Source of the DNA: an uncultured Flavobacteriaceae bacterium
GTDB taxonomy: Bacteria; Bacteroidota; Bacteroidia; Flavobacteriales; Flavobacteriaceae
Assembly: GCA_913045325.1 (NCBI GenBank)
Contig: CAJWPZ010000002.1
Location: 1 to 64,000, forward strand
Direction: 5' to 3'
Length of the DNA: 64,000 nucleotides
The notes under the pieces were generated by a model. The model was not told where the DNA came from and searched no databases. It saw only the letters and a program-made list of their open reading frames with translations. Numbering within the stretch: position 1 is the first letter of the stretch; every line of letters begins with the position of its first letter. The position numbers and the translations under genes were made by a program. This document shows positions 36,959-46,119 of this stretch, in pieces.

Positions 36959-37273
36959 CTATAATACTTGATTCGATTTTTTAGAAAATCGTACTTTGTT
37001 ACCATTTTCCATTTTATATCCTACACGTGTACCTGTTCCTGTTTTAGGATCAACAAGTGAAAGATTTGAAATATGTATAAGAGCTTCTTTTTCAGTAATT
37101 CCACCTTGAGGATTAGCCGCACTTGGCTTCTCATGTTTCTTTACCATATTAACTCCCTCTACGATTGCTTTGTTTTTTTCAAGAAATACACGCAATATTT
37201 TACCCTCAGATCCTTTGTGGTCTCCAGCAGTAACTACTACGTTGTCTCCAGATTTTAATTTAAGCTTTGCCAT
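36959..37273 (-). CDS. rplX: 50S ribosomal protein L24
   Basis: 104 residues with an N-terminal KOW motif ([24 protein letters not shown]) and [25 protein letters not shown], typical of L24, an assembly initiator at the tunnel exit. Between rplN (13 bases) and rplE. Confidence 0.99.
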   Translation of the reverse strand: MAKLKLKSGDNVVVTAGDHKGSEGKILRVFLEKNKAIVEGVNMVKKHEKPSAANPQGGITEKEALIHISNLSLVDPKTGTGTRVGYKMENGNKVRFSKKSNQVL

Positions 37274-37286
37274 TTTAATTTTCGTA

Positions 37287-37655
37287 TTAAAGCACCTCTG
37301 GTGCCAATGATACTATTTTCATGAATTGTCTATCACGAAGTTCTCTTGCAACTGGTCCAAATACACGTGTACCTCTCATCTCACCCTGTGGGTTCAATAA
37401 TACACAAGCATTGTCATCAAAGCGGATATATGATCCATCTGCTCTTCTAACCTCTTTTTTGGTGCGTACCACAACAGCTGTTGAGACTGTTCCTTTTTTT
37501 ACGCTCCCGTTTGGAGTTGCATCTTTTACAGTTACTACTATCTTGTCACCAATAGAAGCATACCTTCTTTTAGTTCCACCTAGTACTCTAATGGTTAAAA
37601 CCTCTTTAGCACCAGTGTTGTCTGCGACCTTAAGTCTTGATTCTTGTTGTAACAT
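37287..37655 (-). CDS. rplN: 50S ribosomal protein L14
   Basis: 122 residues. It starts [20 protein letters not shown] and has the signature [38 protein letters not shown]14 forms intersubunit bridges near the L19/GTPase region. A 224-codon open frame on the opposite strand is only its shadow. Confidence 0.99.
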   Translation of the reverse strand: MLQQESRLKVADNTGAKEVLTIRVLGGTKRRYASIGDKIVVTVKDATPNGSVKKGTVSTAVVVRTKKEVRRADGSYIRFDDNACVLLNPQGEMRGTRVFGPVARELRDRQFMKIVSLAPEVL

Positions 37656-37658
37656 ATC

Positions 37659-37922
37659 TTACTTCGCTCTTTCAATGATTTCTACTAATCTCCAACATTT
37701 GGTTTTACTCATAGGTCTAGTTTCCATGATCTTTACAGTATCACCTTCGTTGCAGTTATTTGTCTCGTCATGTGCTACGTATTTTTTCGTTTTTAAAACG
37801 AACTTTCCGTACATAGGGTGTTTTACTTTTTTTACTTCGGCAACAACAATAGACTTATCCATCTTGTTACTAGTAACTACACCAACACGTTCTTTTCTTA
37901 AATTTCTTTTTAATTCTTCCAT
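37659..37922 (-). CDS. rpsQ: 30S ribosomal protein S17
   Basis: 87 residues, OB-fold. [40 protein letters not shown] and the Pro-Met-Ser-Lys-Thr-Lys-x-W end ([14 protein letters not shown]) are diagnostic. It binds 16S 5' domain early in assembly. Separated by 15 bases from rpmC. Confidence 0.99.
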   Translation of the reverse strand: MEELKRNLRKERVGVVTSNKMDKSIVVAEVKKVKHPMYGKFVLKTKKYVAHDETNNCNEGDTVKIMETRPMSKTKCWRLVEIIERAK

Positions 37923-37937
37923 CTTTCAGCTTGGTAC

Positions 37938-38129
37938 TTATTGTACTTCTCTTTTAGTTAGTTCTGTCGAAATTCTAGCTACTGTTCTCCTGTGAGTACG
38001 TAGTAAAACAGGATTCTCTAACGGTGAAATGGTGTGAGCCATTTTAAAATCTGAATACACTTTTTTAGCTTCTGCAAGTTGTGCTTGCAAATCTGCTGTT
38101 GATGCTTCGTTTATCTGTGATTGTTTCAT
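37938..38129 (-). CDS. rpmC: 50S ribosomal protein L29
   Basis: 63 residues forming two long helices: STADLQAQLAEAKKVYSDFKMAH and PVLLRTHRRTVARISTELTKRE. L29 lies at the tunnel exit and contributes to SRP and trigger-factor docking. Between rplP (16 bases) and rpsQ. Confidence 0.98.
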   Translation of the reverse strand: MKQSQINEASTADLQAQLAEAKKVYSDFKMAHTISPLENPVLLRTHRRTVARISTELTKREVQ

Positions 38130-38145
38130 AATACAGTTTCAATAA

Positions 38146-38565
38146 TTATGCTTGAAAATCTCTAGATACAACAAACTTAGTTTTCACTGGAAGCTTTTGA
38201 GCCGCAAGGCGCAATGCTTCTTTTGCTGTTTCCATTGGTACTCCAGATACTTCAAATAAAACTCTACCTGGCTTAACAATTGCTGCCCAATATTCTACTC
38301 CACCTTTTCCCTTACCCATACGAACCTCTAGAGGCTTTTTGGTAATCGGTTTGTCTGGAAAGATCATAATCCACATGGATCCTTCTCTTTTCATAAAACG
38401 TGTTGCTGCAATACGAGCTGCTTCTATTTGTCGAGCAGTTAGGAAATTTGAATCTAAAGATTTTATTCCAAACGTTCCATAAGAAAGTTGATTTCCGCGT
38501 CCAGCATTACCCTTCATACGTCCTTTCTGTTGTTTACGGAACTTGGTTCTTTTAGGTTGTAACAT
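38146..38565 (-). CDS. rplP: 50S ribosomal protein L16
   Basis: 139 residues. [42 protein letters not shown] and the SIGNature [27 protein letters not shown] identify L16, which organises the A-site tRNA region and 5S architecture. Between rpsC (21 bases) and rpmC. Confidence 0.99.
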   Translation of the reverse strand: MLQPKRTKFRKQQKGRMKGNAGRGNQLSYGTFGIKSLDSNFLTARQIEAARIAATRFMKREGSMWIMIFPDKPITKKPLEVRMGKGKGGVEYWAAIVKPGRVLFEVSGVPMETAKEALRLAAQKLPVKTKFVVSRDFQA

Positions 38566-38586
38566 TTTTTCTTTTACTTTAAAAAA

Positions 38587-39315
38587 TTACTTTCTACGAC
38601 GTGGCTTACTACCACCTCGTCCTTGATTTCCACCTTTTCCACCTTTTTGATTACCCGTAGATAATCCAACTAGAGGAGAAAGCTCTCTTTTACCATATAC
38701 TTCACCTTTCATGATCCATACTTTAACACCCAATCTACCATAAGTAGTGTGCGCCTCAACTAAAGCATAATCTATGTCGGCTCTAAATGTAGACAAAGGA
38801 ATACGACCGTCTTTGTAAGACTCGCTACGTGCCATTTCGGCACCATTTAAACGTCCAGAAATTTGAATCTTGATTCCTTCTGCATTTAAACGCATTGCTG
38901 CTGTAATTGCCATTTTAATAGCACGACGGTAAGAGATTCTATTCTCAATTTGTCTGGCTACACTGGCACCTACTAAAAATGCATCCAACTCAGGTCTTTT
39001 GATTTCGTGGATGTTGATCTGTACTTCTTTTTCTGTAATCTTCTTAAGCTCTTCTTTCAACTTGTCTACCTCTTGACCACCTTTCCCGATAATAATACCA
39101 GGTCTTGCAGTAGTGATAGTAACGGTTACAAGTTTAAGCGTACGCTCAATAATTACTCTAGACACACTTGCTTTACTTAAACGAGCGTGAATATACTTTC
39201 TAATCTTGTCGTCTTCGGCTAATCTATCACCGTAGTCGTTTCCACCATACCAGTTAGATTCCCATCCTCTGATTATTCCTAAGCGGTTTCCGATTGGATT
39301 TGTCTTCTGTCCCAT
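38587..39315 (-). CDS. rpsC: 30S ribosomal protein S3
   Basis: 242 residues. [25 protein letters not shown], the KH domain with [19 protein letters not shown], and the C-terminal [23 protein letters not shown] identify S3, which lines the mRNA entry channel and has helicase activity with S4 and S5. A Gly/Lys/Arg-rich tail ([18 protein letters not shown]) extends it, as in other Bacteroidota. Confidence 0.99.
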   Translation of the reverse strand: MGQKTNPIGNRLGIIRGWESNWYGGNDYGDRLAEDDKIRKYIHARLSKASVSRVIIERTLKLVTVTITTARPGIIIGKGGQEVDKLKEELKKITEKEVQINIHEIKRPELDAFLVGASVARQIENRISYRRAIKMAITAAMRLNAEGIKIQISGRLNGAEMARSESYKDGRIPLSTFRADIDYALVEAHTTYGRLGVKVWIMKGEVYGKRELSPLVGLSTGNQKGGKGGNQGRGGSKPRRRK

Positions 39316-39322
39316 TTATAAT

Positions 39323-39730
39323 TTAGCTTTGTGTGTTATCGTTAGCCCCTAATACCAATGTAACATGGTTTGAGCGTTTTCTAATTCTGTGAGCACGACC
39401 CTGCGGTGCAGGACGTAATCTCTTTAGCATAGTTCCTCCGTCTACACGAATTTCCTTTACAAAAAGATCTGCATCTTCTATAGACGCATCTTCGTTTTTA
39501 GCTTGCCAGTTTGCAATTGCAGACAACAACAATTTCTCTAAACGTCTAGATGCTTCTTTTGAACTAAACTTTAATAAGTTTAGTGCTTTATCAATCTTCT
39601 CACCTCTAACCAAATCCGCCATTAAGCGCATTTTTCTTGGTGATGTAGGACAGTTATTCAGCTTAGCAAAGTACTGAGTCTTTTTAGCTTCTTTAATCTG
39701 TTCTGCTCTTTCTCTTTTACGAACTCCCAT
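39323..39730 (-). CDS. rplV: 50S ribosomal protein L22
   Basis: 135 residues. [21 protein letters not shown] and the beta-hairpin region [30 protein letters not shown] identify L22, whose hairpin lines the nascent-peptide tunnel and is a macrolide-resistance locus. The hairpin sequence looks wild-type. Between rpsS and rpsC with gaps of six and seven bases. Confidence 0.99.
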   Translation of the reverse strand: MGVRKRERAEQIKEAKKTQYFAKLNNCPTSPRKMRLMADLVRGEKIDKALNLLKFSSKEASRRLEKLLLSAIANWQAKNEDASIEDADLFVKEIRVDGGTMLKRLRPAPQGRAHRIRKRSNHVTLVLGANDNTQS

Positions 39731-39736
39731 GGCCTA

Positions 39737-40015
39737 TTATTTTTTACCTTTATTTTTTGCACCTGCGTGACCACGGAATGATCTTGTTGGTGAAAATTCT
39801 CCTAGTTTATGTCCTACCATATTCTCAGTTACATATACTGGCACGAATTGACGGCCATTATGAACTGCAATAGTTTGTCCTACAAAATCTGGAGTAATCA
39901 TAGAAGCCCTTGACCAAGTTTTGATCACTGTCTTTTTATTAGTCTCCACATTGTCTTGTACTTTCTTATCTAACTTGTAGTGAACGTACGGTCCTTTTTT
40001 TAACGATCTTGCCAT
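39737..40015 (-). CDS. rpsS: 30S ribosomal protein S19
   Basis: 92 residues. [19 protein letters not shown] and [26 protein letters not shown] are diagnostic. S19 forms the head with S13 and contacts A-site tRNA. Three bases after rplB. Confidence 0.99.
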   Translation of the reverse strand: MARSLKKGPYVHYKLDKKVQDNVETNKKTVIKTWSRASMITPDFVGQTIAVHNGRQFVPVYVTENMVGHKLGEFSPTRSFRGHAGAKNKGKK

Positions 40016-40018
40016 AGC

Positions 40019-40843
40019 TTATTTCTTTCTACGTTCAATTATGTATTTATTACTCTGCTTTGTCTTAGAACGGGTTCTAAATCCTTTTGCAGGAATACCG
40101 TTTCTAGAACGTGGGTGTCCACCAGAAGACTTCCCTTCACCACCACCCATTGGGTGATCGACAGGATTCATCACTACTGGTCTTGTACGTGGTCTTCTAC
40201 CAAGCCATCTAGAACGTCCCGCCTTACCAGATACTGTTAACTGGTGGTCACTATTTGATATAGCACCAATGGTAGCCATACAAGTAACTAAGATTAAACG
40301 TGTTTCACCAGAAGGTAATTTAACGGTAGCAAATTTACCATCACGAGCCATTAACTGTGCAAAAGCACCAGCACTACGAGCCAATACAGCTCCTTGTCCT
40401 GGACGTAGCTCTATACAAGAGATAATAGTACCTAATGGAATTGATGAAAGGGCCATTGCATTTCCAATTTCTGGAGCAACATCATCGCCAGAGACGATGT
40501 TTTGACCTACTTGAAGACCGTTTTGAGCAATTACATAACGCTTTTCACCATCTTGATAGTTCAATAAAGCGATAAATGCTGTACGGTTTGGATCATATTC
40601 GATAGAAGCTACAGTAGCAGGAACGCCTGCTTTTTCACGCTTAAAATCGACTATTCTATATTTCTTTTTGTGACCACCACCTATATAGCGCATGGTCATC
40701 TTTCCTTGACTGTTTCTACCACCAGATCTTTTGTTCGGAGCTAATAAACTTTTCTCCGGCTTATCAGTTGTAATGGCGTCAAATCCATTTACAACTCTAA
40801 AACGCTGTCCTGGGGTGATTGGTTTTAATTTTCTTACTGACAT
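40019..40843 (-). CDS. rplB: 50S ribosomal protein L2
   Basis: 274 residues. The central domain begins [15 protein letters not shown]; the C-terminal signature is [26 protein letters not shown], with the His important for peptidyl transfer. L2 is required for subunit association. Between rplW (26 bases) and rpsS. Confidence 0.99.
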   Translation of the reverse strand: MSVRKLKPITPGQRFRVVNGFDAITTDKPEKSLLAPNKRSGGRNSQGKMTMRYIGGGHKKKYRIVDFKREKAGVPATVASIEYDPNRTAFIALLNYQDGEKRYVIAQNGLQVGQNIVSGDDVAPEIGNAMALSSIPLGTIISCIELRPGQGAVLARSAGAFAQLMARDGKFATVKLPSGETRLILVTCMATIGAISNSDHQLTVSGKAGRSRWLGRRPRTRPVVMNPVDHPMGGGEGKSSGGHPRSRNGIPAKGFRTRSKTKQSNKYIIERRKK

Positions 40844-40869
40844 TTTTGTCTTTGTTTTAAATGAAAAGC

Positions 40870-41163
40870 TTATTCAGCTCCTCCGTAAAAATCTATTGTA
40901 TCACCTTCCGCCACCTGTACAATTGCTTTTTTATAAGCATTTGTTTTACCAGTTTGAACTCCCGTTTTTGTAAAACGAGTTTTTCTGTCCGGGCGGACAT
41001 TTAATGTGCGAACTTTAAGAACAGAAACTTCATAAGCAGCCTCAACTGCTTTTTTGATTTCTACCTTATTAGCCTTTGGATTTACTATAAATCCGTAACG
41101 GTTATTTAATTCCGCATCGGCTGTAGCTTTTTCCGTAATTATAGGTTTTATTAAGATACTCAT
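40870..41163 (-). CDS. rplW: 50S ribosomal protein L23
   Basis: 97 residues. [27 protein letters not shown] and [20 protein letters not shown] identify L23, the docking site for trigger factor and SRP at the tunnel exit. Between rplD (7 bases) and rplB. Confidence 0.99.
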   Translation of the reverse strand: MSILIKPIITEKATADAELNNRYGFIVNPKANKVEIKKAVEAAYEVSVLKVRTLNVRPDRKTRFTKTGVQTGKTNAYKKAIVQVAEGDTIDFYGGAE

Positions 41164-41170
41164 CTTGTTT

Positions 41171-41800
41171 CTATTTACTTAAGTTTGACTCAATTCCTTC
41201 CAATGAACCTTCAAATAGTATAACACTATTTGCATTCAAAATTTTATAAGTACTTAATTCTGAGTTACTTATAACTTCAGTACCTGTTAAATTTCGCGAA
41301 GACAAATATACATTATTATTTGATTCACCCAACACAAACAATGATTTTTTGCCCTCAAGACCTAAAGTCTTTAATACAGCAGTAAAATCTTTTGTTTTAG
41401 GTGTGTCAAATTTTAAGTCTTCTAACACAACGATTGCCTTATCATTTGCCTTCATTGTGAGGGCAGATTTACGAGCTAAACGCTTCAAGTTCTTATTTAA
41501 TTTAAACGAGTAGTTTCTTGGTCTAGGACCAAACATACGACCACCGCCTCTAAAAACACCAGACTTGATACTTCCCGCACGGGCAGTACCAGTTCCTTTT
41601 TGTTTTTTTATCTTTCTTGTAGATCCTGAAATCTCTGCACGTTCTTTTGATTTATGCGTTCCCTGACGTTGGTTTGCCAAGTACTGCTTTACATCAAGAT
41701 ATACAGCGTGATTATTAGGTTCTATACCAAACACTTCTTTAGAAAGTTCAACCTTTCTACCTGTGTCTTTTCCTTTACTATCTATTACAGCTACCTTCAT
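41171..41800 (-). CDS. rplD: 50S ribosomal protein L4
   Basis: 209 residues. The tunnel loop [59 protein letters not shown] (in pieces of under 20, about 47-105) is the L4 signature. In E. coli L4 also regulates the S10 operon by attenuation. Here the rplC gene, overlapping this one by one base, is preceded by a structured leader with a terminator, so the same type of control is plausible. Confidence 0.98.
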   Translation of the reverse strand: MKVAVIDSKGKDTGRKVELSKEVFGIEPNNHAVYLDVKQYLANQRQGTHKSKERAEISGSTRKIKKQKGTGTARAGSIKSGVFRGGGRMFGPRPRNYSFKLNKNLKRLARKSALTMKANDKAIVVLEDLKFDTPKTKDFTAVLKTLGLEGKKSLFVLGESNNNVYLSSRNLTGTEVISNSELSTYKILNANSVILFEGSLEGIESNLSK

Positions 41801-42411
41801 TATTTCTCAATGGTTACGTAAGCGTTTTTATGTCCAGGAATACATCCTTTAACAACAAGTAGGTTCTTTTCAGCAACTACTTTTAAAACTCTTAAATTTT
41901 GAACTTTCACCTTTTCGTTCCCCATTTGTCCAGCCATCTTCATTCCTTTGAATACTCTCGCAGGATATGATGCTGCACCAATAGAACCTGGCGCTCTTAA
42001 ACGGTTGTGCTGACCGTGAGTAGCTTGACCTACACCGGCAAAACCGTGACGTTTTACAACCCCTTGAAATCCTTTACCTTTAGAAGTGGCTGCCACATCG
42101 ACAAACTCTCCTTCAGCAAAATGTTCAACGGTGATTGTATCACCTAATTTAACTTCCTCATCAAAACCTTTAAATTCGGCGACTTTGCGTTTTGCAACGG
42201 TTCCTGCTTTTTTAAAGTGCCCTTCAGCGGCTTTAGTAGCAGTCTTCTTGTCATCGAAACCAAGTTGAAGGGCTTCATACCCATCAACCTCCATAGTTCT
42301 GACTTGGGTAACAACACAGGGCCCACACTCAATAACGGTACACGGCATATTCTTACCGTTCTCGTCAAAGATGCTGGTCATCCCTATCTTTTTTCCAATT
42401 AACCCAGACAT
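41800..42411 (-). CDS. rplC: 50S ribosomal protein L3
   Basis: 203 residues. [20 protein letters not shown] and [35 protein letters not shown] identify L3, whose loop reaches the peptidyl-transferase centre; the Gln in GVGQATHG is the usual methylation region. First gene after the 199-base structured gap following rpsJ. The start codon spacing gives no Shine-Dalgarno sequence. Confidence 0.99.
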   Translation of the reverse strand: MSGLIGKKIGMTSIFDENGKNMPCTVIECGPCVVTQVRTMEVDGYEALQLGFDDKKTATKAAEGHFKKAGTVAKRKVAEFKGFDEEVKLGDTITVEHFAEGEFVDVAATSKGKGFQGVVKRHGFAGVGQATHGQHNRLRAPGSIGAASYPARVFKGMKMAGQMGNEKVKVQNLRVLKVVAEKNLLVVKGCIPGHKNAYVTIEK

Positions 42412-42440
42412 AATTTATTATTTATTGATTATTAAAATTC

Positions 42441-42605
42441 GTTGCTCATGCAACAGTTTTTCTTTTTAAAATAAAACGGGGTCAAAATAAATTCGACCCC
42501 GAATATTACTTTGTTTACCGTTTTTCCTTCGCACGCAGCTTAGGACATGTTTATCTTCTGCAAAACAGAAGTCTCATGGTAATGAGATACCTACTAAAGT
42601 AGGTA
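42441..42605 (-). ncRNA. Structured leader between rpsJ and rplC (candidate r-protein attenuator)
   Basis: In the minus direction, starting five bases after the rpsJ stop: hairpin 1 (42605-42588, TACCTACT-TT-AGTAGGTA), hairpin 2 (42587-42572, TCTCAT-TACC-ATGAGA), hairpin 3 (42571-42555, CTTCTG-TTTTG-CAGAAG), about 50 unpaired bases including GCTGCGTGCGAAGG, a terminator-like stem (42501-42477), and a small stem (42454-42441). All are perfect stems. No promoter matching TAnnTTTG follows the terminator, so rplC needs read-through from rpsJ. This resembles an autogenous attenuator of the S10-operon kind, but I cannot match it to a known family. Confidence 0.6.
42468..42501 (-). terminator. Terminator-like stem inside the rpsJ-rplC leader
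   Basis: CGGGGTC / GACCCCG, 7 bp with an 11-base loop, followed in the minus direction by TTTTATTTT. It would stop transcription 110 bases after rpsJ unless read through. Confidence 0.75.
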
Positions 42606-42610
42606 TTCAC

Positions 42611-42916
42611 TTATACCTTAATCTCTACCTCTACACCACTTGGTAACTCTAACTTCATTAGAGCATCAATTGTTTTTGAAGAAGAACTATAGATATCCAA
42701 TAACCTCTTGTAAGAACTTAATTGGAACTGTTCTCTACTCTTCTTGTTTACGTGCGGTGAACGCAGTACAGTAAAAATCTTCTTGTGTGTTGGCAATGGA
42801 ATTGGTCCAGTAACTACAGCACCTGTTGACTTTACTGTCTTAACGATTTTTTCAGCAGATTTGTCTACTAAATAATGATCGTATGACTTTAATTTAATTC
42901 TTATTTTTTGACTCAT
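42611..42916 (-). CDS. rpsJ: 30S ribosomal protein S10
   Basis: 101 residues. [21 protein letters not shown] and [29 protein letters not shown] identify S10 (also NusE, a transcription antitermination partner of NusB). It follows fusA by ten bases without an intervening tuf gene, the usual arrangement in Bacteroidota. Its dual role makes the structured terminator just downstream worth attention. Confidence 0.99.
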   Translation of the reverse strand: MSQKIRIKLKSYDHYLVDKSAEKIVKTVKSTGAVVTGPIPLPTHKKIFTVLRSPHVNKKSREQFQLSSYKRLLDIYSSSSKTIDALMKLELPSGVEVEIKV

Positions 42917-42926
42917 TGCTGTAATA

Positions 42927-45053
42927 TTAAGCGTTAGTTCCTCTTGCTGCAGTAATTACTTCTTCTGATATATTAGAAGGAGTTTCTGCATAGTGTGAAA
43001 ATTCCATTGTTGATGTTGCACGACCTGATGATAATGTTCGGAGTGTAGTAACATATCCAAACATTTCAGAAAGTGGCACTGTAGCCTTTACAGTCTTCGC
43101 GCCTGCACGGTCTCCCATGTCACTTACCTGACCTCTTCTTCTATTTAAATCTCCTACAATGTCACCCATATTTTCTTCAGGTGTAATCACCTCAAGTTTC
43201 ATGATTGGCTCCATAATAACTGCTTTTGCAGCTTTTGCAGAATTTTTAAATCCAAGCTTAGCAGCTAATTCAAAAGATAACTGATCTGAATCCACATCAT
43301 GGTATGAACCATCACGCAAAGTCACCTTCATAGAATCAACTTCATATCCTGCTAGTGGACCATTTACCATGGCCATCTTGAATCCTTTTTCAATAGATGG
43401 AATAAATTCTTTAGGAACGTTACCACCTTTAATTGAAGATACAAACTGAAGACCTACCTCACCTTCGTCTGCTGGTTCAATCGTGAACACGATATCAGCA
43501 AACTTACCACGACCACCAGATTGTTTCTTGTAAACTTCTCTGTGATCTGCAGATCTTGTAATAGCTTCTTTATATTCAACCTGTGGCTGTCCTTGGTTCA
43601 CTTCTACGTTAAATTCACGTCTAAGACGATCAACAATAACATCTAAGTGAAGTTCACCCATTCCAGATATAATAGTCTGTCCTGAAGCTTCATCTGAACG
43701 AACCGTAAAGGTTGGATCTTCTTCAGCAAGTTTTCCTAGACCAATACCTAATTTATCAACATCTGCCTTAGTCTTAGGCTCAACCGCGATTCCAATTACT
43801 GGATCAGGGAAGTCCATAGATTCTAAAACAATAGGATGTTTTTCTGAAGTAAGTGTATCTCCTGTTTTGATAGATTTAAATCCAACAGCAGCTCCAATAT
43901 CTCCAGCTTCTATATAGTCAATTGCATTTTGTTTGTTAGCATGCATTTGGTAGATACGTGAAATACGTTCTTTTTTTCCAGAACGGTTATTTAACACATA
44001 AGAACCTGCATCCAAACGACCAGAATATGCTCTAAAAAATGCCAAACGACCTACAAAAGGGTCTGTAGCAATTTTAAATGCCAATGCAGCGAAAGGTTCG
44101 TCTACACTTGGCTTGCGAATTTCTTCTTTTTCTGTGTCTGGGTTCATTCCAACAATTCCTTCCTTATCCATAGGAGAAGGCAGGTAGCGACATACAGCAT
44201 CTAAGAGAAACTGTACCCCTTTGTTTTTGAAGGCAGAACCACAAATCATAGGAATAATAGCCATATCCATTACAGCAGCTCTAAGGGCAGCGTGCACCTC
44301 TTGCTCTGTAATAGAATCTTCATCTTCCATGAATTTTTCTAAAAGATTCTCGTCATAACTTGCAACTTCTTCAATAAGGAGTGCACGATACTTGCGAGCT
44401 TCTTCTTTCATATCCTCAGGGATGTCAACAACATCAAATGTTGCTCCTTGAGTATCATCATGCCAAATAATAGCACGATTTTTAATTAAATCAATAACAC
44501 CTTTAAAATCCTCTTCATCTCCAATGTTTAAAACAATTGGCACAGCGTTAGATTTCAACATGTCTTTCACTTGTTGACAAACTCCTAGAAAGTCTGATCC
44601 TTGACGGTCCATTTTATTAACAAACCCAATTCTTGGAACTTTATAGTTATCTGCTAGTCTCCAGTTAGTCTCAGATTGAGGCTCTACACCATCAACTGCA
44701 CTGAATAAGAAAACTAGTCCATCCAGTACACGAAGAGATCTATTTACCTCTACAGTAAAATCTACGTGACCTGGTGTATCAATAATATTAAAATGATATC
44801 CTTTAGTGTCTGTTAGTGTTTCTCCATTTTCTAATGGAAATTTCCACTCACAGGTAGTAGCAGCAGAAGTAATGGTAATACCACGTTCTTGCTCTTGTGC
44901 CATCCAGTCCATGGTAGCAGCGCCATCATGTACTTCACCAATTTTATGTGAAACTCCAGTGTAATATAAAACTCGCTCAGTTGTGGTAGTTTTACCAGCA
45001 TCAATATGAGCAGCAATTCCAATATTTCTTGTGTATCTTAAATCTCTTGCCAT
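42927..45053 (-). CDS. fusA: Elongation factor G
   Basis: 708 residues, GTPase of translocation. G1 [11 protein letters not shown]2 [12 protein letters not shown]3 [12 protein letters not shown] and G4 NKMDRQG are intact, followed by domains II-V ([17 protein letters not shown] in [25 protein letters not shown] in IV). The length and motifs are those of canonical EF-G1. Between rpsG (5 bases) and rpsJ. Confidence 0.99.
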   Translation of the reverse strand: MARDLRYTRNIGIAAHIDAGKTTTTERVLYYTGVSHKIGEVHDGAATMDWMAQEQERGITITSAATTCEWKFPLENGETLTDTKGYHFNIIDTPGHVDFTVEVNRSLRVLDGLVFLFSAVDGVEPQSETNWRLADNYKVPRIGFVNKMDRQGSDFLGVCQQVKDMLKSNAVPIVLNIGDEEDFKGVIDLIKNRAIIWHDDTQGATFDVVDIPEDMKEEARKYRALLIEEVASYDENLLEKFMEDEDSITEQEVHAALRAAVMDMAIIPMICGSAFKNKGVQFLLDAVCRYLPSPMDKEGIVGMNPDTEKEEIRKPSVDEPFAALAFKIATDPFVGRLAFFRAYSGRLDAGSYVLNNRSGKKERISRIYQMHANKQNAIDYIEAGDIGAAVGFKSIKTGDTLTSEKHPIVLESMDFPDPVIGIAVEPKTKADVDKLGIGLGKLAEEDPTFTVRSDEASGQTIISGMGELHLDVIVDRLRREFNVEVNQGQPQVEYKEAITRSADHREVYKKQSGGRGKFADIVFTIEPADEGEVGLQFVSSIKGGNVPKEFIPSIEKGFKMAMVNGPLAGYEVDSMKVTLRDGSYHDVDSDQLSFELAAKLGFKNSAKAAKAVIMEPIMKLEVITPEENMGDIVGDLNRRRGQVSDMGDRAGAKTVKATVPLSEMFGYVTTLRTLSSGRATSTMEFSHYAETPSNISEEVITAARGTNA

Positions 45054-45058
45054 TTCTA

Positions 45059-45535
45059 TTAGAATCTAAAGTGTGAGAATGCTTTATTTGCTTCGGCCAT
45101 TTTGTGCGTATCAGTACGCTTTTTAACCGCTGCTCCTTCTTCTTTAGCTGCTGCTAGAATTTCAGAAGCTAGCTTTTGTGCCATAGATTTTTCGTTACGC
45201 TTTCTAGCGAAACCAATTAACCACTTCATTGCAGTAGATATTTTACGATCTGCACGAATCTGATTAGGTATCTGGTACGTTGCACCACCTACTCTACGAC
45301 TTCGTACTTCTACGTGAGGCATTACGTTTGAAAGGGCGTCCTTCCAAATCTCTACACCTGTTTTTTCTTCGTCTGTTTTCTTCTCCTCTACAATGTCTAT
45401 TGCATCATAGAAAACTTTGAATGCCACCGACTTCTTACCATCCCACATCAAGTTGTTCACAAAGCGTGTAACTAACTGATCGTTGAATCTAGGATCCGGT
45501 AAAAGCGGTCTTTTCTTGGCTGCTCTTTTTCTCAT
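45059..45535 (-). CDS. rpsG: 30S ribosomal protein S7
   Basis: 158 residues. [27 protein letters not shown] and [19 protein letters not shown], with the C-terminal [14 protein letters not shown], identify S7, the head-assembly initiator that contacts E-site tRNA and in E. coli represses the str operon. Between rpsL (25 bases) and fusA. Confidence 0.99.
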   Translation of the reverse strand: MRKRAAKKRPLLPDPRFNDQLVTRFVNNLMWDGKKSVAFKVFYDAIDIVEEKKTDEEKTGVEIWKDALSNVMPHVEVRSRRVGGATYQIPNQIRADRKISTAMKWLIGFARKRNEKSMAQKLASEILAAAKEEGAAVKKRTDTHKMAEANKAFSHFRF

Positions 45536-45560
45536 GTCTTCGTTTTAAAAAAAATTAAAA

Positions 45561-45935
45561 TTACTTCTTAGGGCGTTTTGCTCCGTACTTAGATCTACGT
45601 TGTGTTCTACCCTCAACACCAGCGGTGTCTAAAGCTCCACGAACGATATGATATCTAACTCCAGGCAAATCCTTCACCCTTCCACCTCTAACCAATACTA
45701 TCGAGTGTTCTTGTAGATTGTGTCCTTCACCACCGATGTAAGCGTTTACTTCCTTACCATTTGTTAAACGAACACGAGCAACTTTACGCATTGCTGAATT
45801 CGGTTTTTTTGGTGTGGTAGTATAAACACGTGTACATACTCCGCGGCGTTGCGGACATGAATCTAAGGCAGCCGATTTTGACTTCTTGGTTATTTTGGTC
45901 CTTCCTTTTCGTACTAATTGTGAAATAGTTGGCAT
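45561..45935 (-). CDS. rpsL: 30S ribosomal protein S12
   Basis: 124 residues. [42 protein letters not shown] and [20 protein letters not shown] are diagnostic. The Lys residues at the streptomycin-resistance positions (in KKPNSA and in the KDLPGVRYH stretch) are wild-type. First gene of the superoperon, with a full promoter at 45991-46020. Confidence 0.99.
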   Translation of the reverse strand: MPTISQLVRKGRTKITKKSKSAALDSCPQRRGVCTRVYTTTPKKPNSAMRKVARVRLTNGKEVNAYIGGEGHNLQEHSIVLVRGGRVKDLPGVRYHIVRGALDTAGVEGRTQRRSKYGAKRPKK

Positions 45936-45990
45936 AAAATTCCTTGTTATACTTAGTTGTTATTTATTAGTTCCCTCTTATTAGGGCGTG

Positions 45991-46020
45991 CAAAAATATA
46001 ATAATTATTTGATATCTCAA
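45991..46020 (-). promoter_or_regulatory. Promoter of the ribosomal superoperon (rpsL)
   Basis: TTG (46020-46018), 19 bases, TATTTTTG (45998-45991) on the minus strand. The transcript starts about 50 bases before the rpsL ATG, at a small CCCT/AGGG dyad (45973-45986). Confidence 0.75.
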
Positions 46021-46119
46021 ACCTTAGGGTATTAAAATTTTAGGATTTTTAATATTTCTGCTTTCAGATATTAAAAACGAAATGCAATCGTTACTATTAC
46101 AAAATAAATTGCATCCTAT

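Noticed and set aside
37321-37995. A 224-codon open frame on the plus strand
   Set aside because: It lies opposite rplN, rpsQ and rpmC, which are certain; the frame is a shadow of their codon usage.
42917-42926. Absence of tuf between fusA and rpsJ
   Set aside because: The normal arrangement in Bacteroidota, so not an anomaly.
45973-45986. A CCCT/AGGG dyad near the rpsL transcription start
   Set aside because: Only four base pairs; too short to claim a regulatory structure.
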